64,000 nt of DNA, from assembly GCA_961205875.1 (NCBI GenBank), contig OY540814.1, positions 9,344,993 through 9,408,992 of the forward strand, in the 5' to 3' direction. This document shows positions 57,841 through 64,000 of the stretch, piece after piece (the stretch's first letter is position 1; each line of letters begins with the position of its first letter). This DNA comes from Sialis fuliginosa. Lineage: Eukaryota; Arthropoda; Insecta; Megaloptera; Sialidae. Both the position numbers and the translations under genes were made by a program. The notes under the pieces were generated by a model. It did no database searches. It had not been told where the DNA came from and saw only the letters and a list, made by a program, of their open reading frames with translations.

Positions 57841-59540
57841 CGTGTATGCATATCATGTTATATATGTGCTGTGGTTCAGCCAACATTAATAATTATATAT
57901 CATGGCTTGTAAATTGATTACTTACCCTCAGAAATTTGAGCACATTTACAGTTTAAATTAATATATGAGAGTATTATGTTCAAGATCTGTTGTCTGTCTA
58001 CTTCTCAACTTGCAATTTGCATAAATACATATGTATAATATATGTATTTATATTTGTGTGTATATAGATGATAAAACTTCTCACAAGTTACATGTTTCCG
58101 AGTACTTTTGTATAATGTAAAATATTTAACTATGACAGGAAATGACAACCAATACACAAAAGCACTATTTCTTTTTTCTCGTATATGCCTACATATTATA
58201 TGAAATATACATATTGTTGATTTTTGATGATTCCTTTGAAAACTAGGAACCCTTATAGTTTTGCTCTGTCCGTCTGTATGTCTTTAAGTCTGTCTATATA
58301 AATTTTATACCGATTAAGATAAAATCTGGTATACGGACGAAGACTGATAACCGAAAAACAGAAATGATAAGATTTAAAAAAAAAATGTTTCATAGACTAA
58401 AAAAAATTGTTCATAGACTAAAAAGTATATTTAAAAGAAAATTTTCACTTAATCCATTAAGTGGGGTATCTTTAGATAGGTCTCCTAAAATGCATTAAAA
58501 AATGTTTTTTGACCTTTTGATTTTAACCCTTCAGTCACGAATTATTTTCTGTAAATGTAACTATCCATTAAAAAAATTTGAAAAAAATTCGGAACGTAGC
58601 TCTTAATTAGTACTTTCAATGAAAATTATATCAGAAGATAATAATTTATGTTGTAATCATCCAAAACAAATGTTTAAGTAAATAATTTTTTTTTAAACTG
58701 AAATGGTTCATTATAGAAAAAAATGTGTATAACTATATTTATATATTTGAACACTATTGATTTCATTCCTTAAATATATGCATATAAATTAAGAGAGGGG
58801 ACGGGAGCCCGAAGATTTATTATTGTATAAACGAGAGATATTATAATTATTATATATGAATATCCATTTATTCTTGCAATATTTTTGAATTTTTACAATA
58901 CAGTAATTTATATTACAGGTATATTTAAAATGAAAAAATAAATAAAAAATACAATTACATTTCGCGTTCCAATCAAGAAATTCACTTCACAAAACTTTTG
59001 AGTTTAACACAAGTAAGGAATTACATAACATAATAATGAAAAAAACATTTGATATAAATCCAATAAACAATTACAATGGTTACAAAAGCCTTGTGCCGAC
59101 TTATGAAAAATTTTATTACAAATAACGTTATATAACATTTTATTCAATAGAAGATTTTCAAAGTGAAAAATTTAATAGCACGTCTGGAAACATTCAGTCC
59201 ATACGAACGCAGAATGACAATTTTCGCGACATTTGTCCGTCTGTCTTTTCGTCTGTTGTCAGTGACGAAGAAAAAAGAAGTAGGAGGAGTGGAAAAACTG
59301 GCGAATTTCGGGTGTTGAATGTAGAAAACACCCTAAAACATACAACACAATGGCATAATTTGACAGTATTATACTACCTACTACGTATATTTACATACCT
59401 ATACATATTCGTACATTTTTATATAAACATTGTATTGTACGGTAATTTATTTAAAATATGCCGCATTACCTACATCTTCTTTTGATCTTCTATTAATACA
59501 TATAATACTCTAATTATACAAAACTGTCTTATAATTATCC
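57841..59540. other. AT-rich non-genic stretch with old repeat text
   Basis: AACCCTTATAGTTTTGCTCT and GTCCGTCTGTATGTCT at about 58,248-58,285 resemble a widespread insect intergenic repeat. TTAACCCTTCAGTCACG at 58,525 could be a solo piggyBac-like end. No gene is recognised. Confidence 0.4.
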
Positions 59541-59925
59541 TTAATATAATATATAAAGCTCAACGTTTCCCTTTCCGTTAGTGCGTTTATAACTCGAGAA
59601 CCACTTAACCGTTTTACATGTGTTTTTTTTAATTCATAGATTTGTTCTCTGGCCTGGTATAGATCATACTTTGTTACGTTAGGTGACGATATTAGTAAAT
59701 CAAGTCGGAAAACTGTTTGCCGCTAGCGCGCTCTTTTGCAATACGCTGCCTAAACCGTTAAATATTGAATATAGCTCTTATTGTTCAGATCAGAACGGAG
59801 TTAAATGGTCCACTCACTCAGTGACTTTGTGTGATTATACAGTTTATATTACTCCTGAGGGTCTAATATTTCCACCAGTGAAAGAATTTTTCAAATTGGA
59901 CCAGTGATTCTGGAGTTCTGAGATG
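59541..59925 (+). mobile_element. Helitron-like repeat (family H, copy 2)
   Basis: It begins AATATATAAAGCTCAACGTT, includes TAACTCGAGAACCACTTAAC and the block shared with 3,604-3,700 (GCGCTCTTTTGCAATACGCT, CTAAACCGTTAAATATTGAA), and ends around TTGGACCAGTGATTCTGGAG. The frame starting at 59,683 is the repeat text. The 3' end with CTAG is missing. Confidence 0.55.
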
Positions 59926-60933
59926 GCATTTATACAAACATTGTCACTAAAAAACGAACTATTTTATATAATATTAGTTAAATTCACTATCTTATGACCT
60001 GAAAATATATTTTGTTTTGCAGTGTGCGAAAAAACAAAACGAATGAATTTATTAAACAAAATTTAGTCTTTCTCATTACAATAATCTGAATGTTAAAAAT
60101 TATATTTCGGCTTAACCTTGATTTTTGTGACAAACACGTAAAAATTGGTATAGTTATATATCAAACCTTTCTCTAAAAAACTAAGAAATGTCACGTTACT
60201 CCGAAAAACTGCATGGTTTTCATATTAATTTAATTTTCAGTACACTATGTATAGAAATTAATAACAATCAGGATAAGTTTTCTCAATAAAATGCACAAAA
60301 TGTAAATGATACATGATGTTACATATGTAAATTTATATAAAAAATATTGAAATACGAGGTAGGATTTTGTATAAAGAAGGGGGCTCAATGGGAGGGGGAT
60401 ACATGTTAGCACGCATTTCGGCGGCATAGTTATTATTCACTCGAGAGTAAAGCTTGACAAATTAGACGGGTGGTTGCGTGAAAGAGACAAATTTATCATA
60501 GGTATAGTTAACATAACTTATTTTCCCACTTTCAAGAATTATGTTTCAGGGCCGGTGAATAAAACGTCTCTGTTGATACCTGAAGTTTTTGATGTCATAT
60601 TACTTAATTAGTACCAAGGAGTTTTGAATTTCGATAGATTTAGATCTTTAATGTTGTTTGTGAATGATACTTTGTAAATATGTCTTTGACATGAAAATGG
60701 TATATAATCATATGAATTGCTTATGAATATTTAATTTAAATTTTCATTTATAATTAATTAAATATTATGCTTGTTAATTATAAAATATTTAATTTTATTT
60801 TACATAAATATGGATTTGCGATACGGTATTATAAAGATATGAATTATAAATACTATATAACATATAAGTAAATTACATATTGCTGTTTTTATAAAAAAAA
60901 AAACAGATCAAAAAAATTACGCCATTTTTACTT
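59926..60933. other. AT-rich non-genic stretch
   Basis: AGGGCCGGTGAATAAAACG at 60,549 looks like a transposon end without a partner. No coding sequence is recognised. Confidence 0.45.
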
Positions 60934-61786
60934 TCTTATACCTATGTATATGAAATATTCATGTAGTATAAGTAAAATGGTAAAGCCGATTTTTTTCGAA
61001 ATCCGGATTTTGATGGAATTATCAATTTTGACCGTCTCTAAATCCATTCTGACTATTTTCGCCAAGATGTATGTGTGTCTGTCTGTCGCGCTATAATTCA
61101 AATACAACAAATCGTAGAAGGATGAAATTTTATATTTAAGATTAATTTTTGTCTGGGAAGAAAATTTCTTATTTTTGAAAACGATCTTTCAACCAGATAC
61201 GGTTATTTACTGAGGTCGATTATTGAATTTTTCGAATAACTTTGAAACAGTGCGAATTAGAGAAAAATTATCAAGTTGAAAATTGTAGGTAATATTATTA
61301 TCTAAAATTTATGTTTTAATCATGTGTAATTCAAATGGTTCATAACAGAGAAGAAATATCCGCCATGAGTGTCATGGGACTTTCTTATACATATTACAGA
61401 GATTGAACAGTGTGTGTATTTGCCATAGGTGCGATGGGACTTTCTTATACGTAATACTGAGTGTGAACAGTGGGTGATTCTAAATAATTATTTAAAAAAA
61501 AATTCCAACTAAATCATAAATGTTGGAAAAAAAATGTATGGTGAATAAATTACAAATAATAACAGGCTCGACATTTTTTTCTTATTTCAAAAATAATTCA
61601 AAAATTGACAAGAGTAAACATCCGTTTTGGTTAATGTTCATTATGTATCAAATGAATGTACATTATGTCCCATTCATTTTATTCTACCTTTTATTAGTTT
61701 GTCAGAAATAAGTTTTAATAAAATAAGAATCACATACACGATCCGGATTACGTATAAGAAAGTCCCGTGGCTCCCATGGTAGATAT
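60934..61786 (+). repeat. Repeat family F, copy 2
   Basis: It matches 37,258-38,166. The direct ATGGGACTTTCTTATAC units lie at about 61,374 and 61,434 and the inverted TATAAGAAAGTCCCGTGG at about 61,754. ACTTTCTTATAC also opens this copy at 60,930, so both outer ends and the inner units share one motif. Confidence 0.8.
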
Positions 61787-62713
61787 TTTTAATTCCTACA
61801 CTGGATAGTTTTAAATAGTTAATCTTGATTAAATACTAATTTTAATAAATGGTTTCATATTGATCTGTTCAGATTCCAATATTTATTTTTTTAAATGCAT
61901 TATACCTACGAAGGTATATCTACCTATAAAATTTTTCCAAAATAATATATAAAAGTAATAAAAATTAATGTATATTAATTTTGATATAAATTAATTTTAT
62001 ACTCAAACCCATTTTATCAATGGTTTATGATAAAATCAGCAACGCCGTTCGATTTTATGAAATTTTATAATTTTATTTTTTTGCGGTAAAATTCCAATAA
62101 AAGTAACGATTTCCCGAGACACATTCATTAATTGTACGGGAACGTGTTTGGACAGAATTTGCGGATGATATATTCGCTGCAGCTAACGATATACATTCCA
62201 GCGTACATTAAAAACAGTTTATTGCATGCGGAAAAGCCTATAAATTTCATATACCTTCATCACCAAATTTGATTGATTTCTCGGGTGACCTTATCAATAA
62301 TTATTTTGGTCGGCTCCGGGCTTTGTTGTGAATACAAAATGGACATGACGGTTATGGAAGGCATTACGATCCCGTGGTAATTACCCTTGGCAAATTTGGA
62401 ATTATGATATCAAATCGTAGATTACTACGTTATGAAAACGTTTGGAACCTGGTATGATTGTATATTCGTATAAATAATTCTTTTAGAATGTTCATTTTTA
62501 CCAGTATCTATTGAAGCTAAAGCAACAAGTTCTAAAAACTGGCGAATTATATAAAATTAAATAGATTGTTAATTAAGTAAAGGTAGTATTTAAGTGCGCA
62601 ATATTTTATATACTTTGAGTATTAAATATATTGACATTAAATATATTTTTTTGAGCAATACAATTTTCCGTTTTGAAAATTAAAATTTTGTTATGCGTAA
62701 TAATATTTGATTT
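61787..62713. other. Non-genic stretch with a unique base-balanced block
   Basis: 62,130-62,400 is less AT-rich and non-repetitive (GGACAGAATTTGCGGATGAT, CAGCTAACGATATACATTCC, GGTCGGCTCCGGGCTTTGTT) without a long frame. It is a candidate conserved noncoding element, from composition only. Confidence 0.3.
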
Positions 62714-62790
62714 CATTAACGAAAACTAATCAACCCAAAACTAATCAACTCGATTTCGCCCCAATAGATTGCCCTAACCAAGAACAGTTA
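62714..62790 (-). repeat. Inverted partner of the 352-431 repeat
   Basis: The reverse complement contains GGGGCGAAATCGAGTTGATT and AGTTTTGGGTTGATTAGTTT. See the entry at 352. Confidence 0.6.
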
Positions 62791-64000
62791 ACTTGTATTT
62801 TATTAGAACATCAACTCTGTACGATTTATAAAATATTATAATATAAATACATGATATTGCTCATTTAGTACCAACCTAATTCTCATTTACCCATTTTAAG
62901 GGGCAATTTTTTAAGTGTTATTTTATTTCTTTAATGAACAAAAAGTATTTTCTTAACGCTCGTTTTTACTAACTATTGCTTAAATACAAAAAATACTGTT
63001 TAATATTGTTTACAAATGCTATAATAGTTTATTTAATGCTCTTCACTATTTCTCAATTGCGCGCATTTAATTTGTTCCCATTAAATAATTTGTTTCAATA
63101 ATAATTTAAGAACTTAGCGATATGAAGTACTGAAAAGTAACAAAACTTATATTAAAAATATTTCACAAACATAATTAATAAAATAAATTATGATCATCAA
63201 AAAATTACAAGGACTGAAGAGTTTAAGAAAATAGAATAAAAATGTTCGTCAGTATTCATCTTGAGCTAATATAACATAAATAAAAAATAATACTTTGCCA
63301 GAAACAAGCAAACTTGTACATTTTGCATTTTTCTTACTTTATGAAAAATTACGCCATCATTCTTGTTTTCATGCAAAACTCTTTTACGTCTTCTATTTTT
63401 AACTTTTGTATTCCATATTATTTCTATAATATCAAAGAATAAGAGCAAAGCATTTATAGAATACAAAATCTATAGTTATGCTTTTATTGTAGATTAAATG
63501 TCTTTGATGTTTATATAAAACGAGAATTTTATGACGATTTCAAACGTACCATACGTATTTTTGTCCTTTTAAAATATTTATGTTATGTATATGCATTTGT
63601 AGATGAGACATACCTACATCATATTATTTAATATAATGCATGTAAATACATGAAAGAAAACGTTTTTATACTAGTTAATTCATATTAAACATTATTGATA
63701 CCCTCCACCCAGGGTCGGATATGAGCTCCAAGATAAGATAATATATTGAAAAAAATTCACATTTCATTTACTCATAAAAAACATCATATTGAACAATGTT
63801 AGTCCTACATCTACTACTATAATTATTTTATAGATATGCCTTACTCTACCCCCCCCCCCTCCCCCCAAAAAATAAGCTACTACACTATTTTATAAGCCAA
63901 GTGTATAAACAAATATAATTGATTAATTAATATTTCACAAAATCCCAAATACAGTCTGTACTAAACATAGCGGAAAATAAAGACGTTGTGAATAAATTTA
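62791..64000. other. AT-rich non-genic stretch
   Basis: CCCAGGGTCGGATATGAGCT at 63,709 resembles a hAT-type CAGGG end and may be the start of an element whose other end is not identified. A C-rich run (11 C, T, 6 C) lies at 63,849-63,866. No gene is recognised. Confidence 0.4.

Overview
This window looks like AT-rich, non-genic DNA from an arthropod genome, most likely an insect. Two things suggest this: dense short non-autonomous DNA transposons (TA, 8-bp hAT and TTAA-type ends) and Helitron-like termini of the kind common in Lepidoptera and Hemiptera. I cannot decide the order from sequence alone. No open reading frame here is convincing as a complete conserved protein gene. The longest ATG-initiated frame is 124 codons. 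There are no rRNA or tRNA genes, operons, CRISPR arrays or phage features. The best reading is an intergenic region or a set of long introns, with a few unique GC-richer islands that could be promoters, first exons or conserved noncoding elements.

Layout of repeats. At least seven families have two or more copies in the window. Family A (about 0.5-0.8 kb, with a GGAC/AGAC-rich segment) is at 1.3, 22.7, 30.0, 37.0, 46.7 and 53.4 kb, with a degenerate piece at 44 kb. Family B is at 1.9 and 28.3 kb. A Tc1/mariner-type MITE (C) is at 3.0 and 36.3 kb. A foldback-like family D is at 15.5 and 55.3 kb. Family F is at 37.3 and 60.9 kb. Family J, which has its own direct terminal repeats, is at 23.5 and 45.1 kb. 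Helitron-like families H and I are at 3.4/59.5 kb and 39.8/48.6/50.9 kb. A hAT-type family G is at 11.0 and 29.3 kb. Single-copy elements with clear terminal inverted repeats lie at 5.9, 7.4, 8.5, 13.3, 18.6, 19.7 (a ~1-kb foldback), 24.1, 35.8, 44.8 and 47.4 kb.

Transposase remnants. A hAT C-terminal (dimerisation) motif remains on the minus strand at 56,923-57,027, inside a ~1-kb element with degenerate ends. A decayed, frameshifted stretch at 32,572-32,880 resembles the N-terminal part of piggyBac-like transposases. Both are dead.

Possible host signals. Core-promoter-like sites stand out in unique, GC-richer islands. These are a minus-strand TATA plus initiator pair at 43,443/43,413 with canonical spacing, TATAAAAG at 801(+), 13,096(-), 23,079(+) and 57,675(+), and a CATAAAAAG with a nearby splice-donor-like site at 54,700-54,880(+). 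Small frames are associated with some of them: 47 codons at 23,185, 53 or 124 codons at 12.9-13.3 kb, and 56 codons at 35.4 kb. A 47-nt candidate exon with good splice sites lies at 46,010-46,056(-). All of these are candidates only. Transcript data or cross-species alignment would decide.
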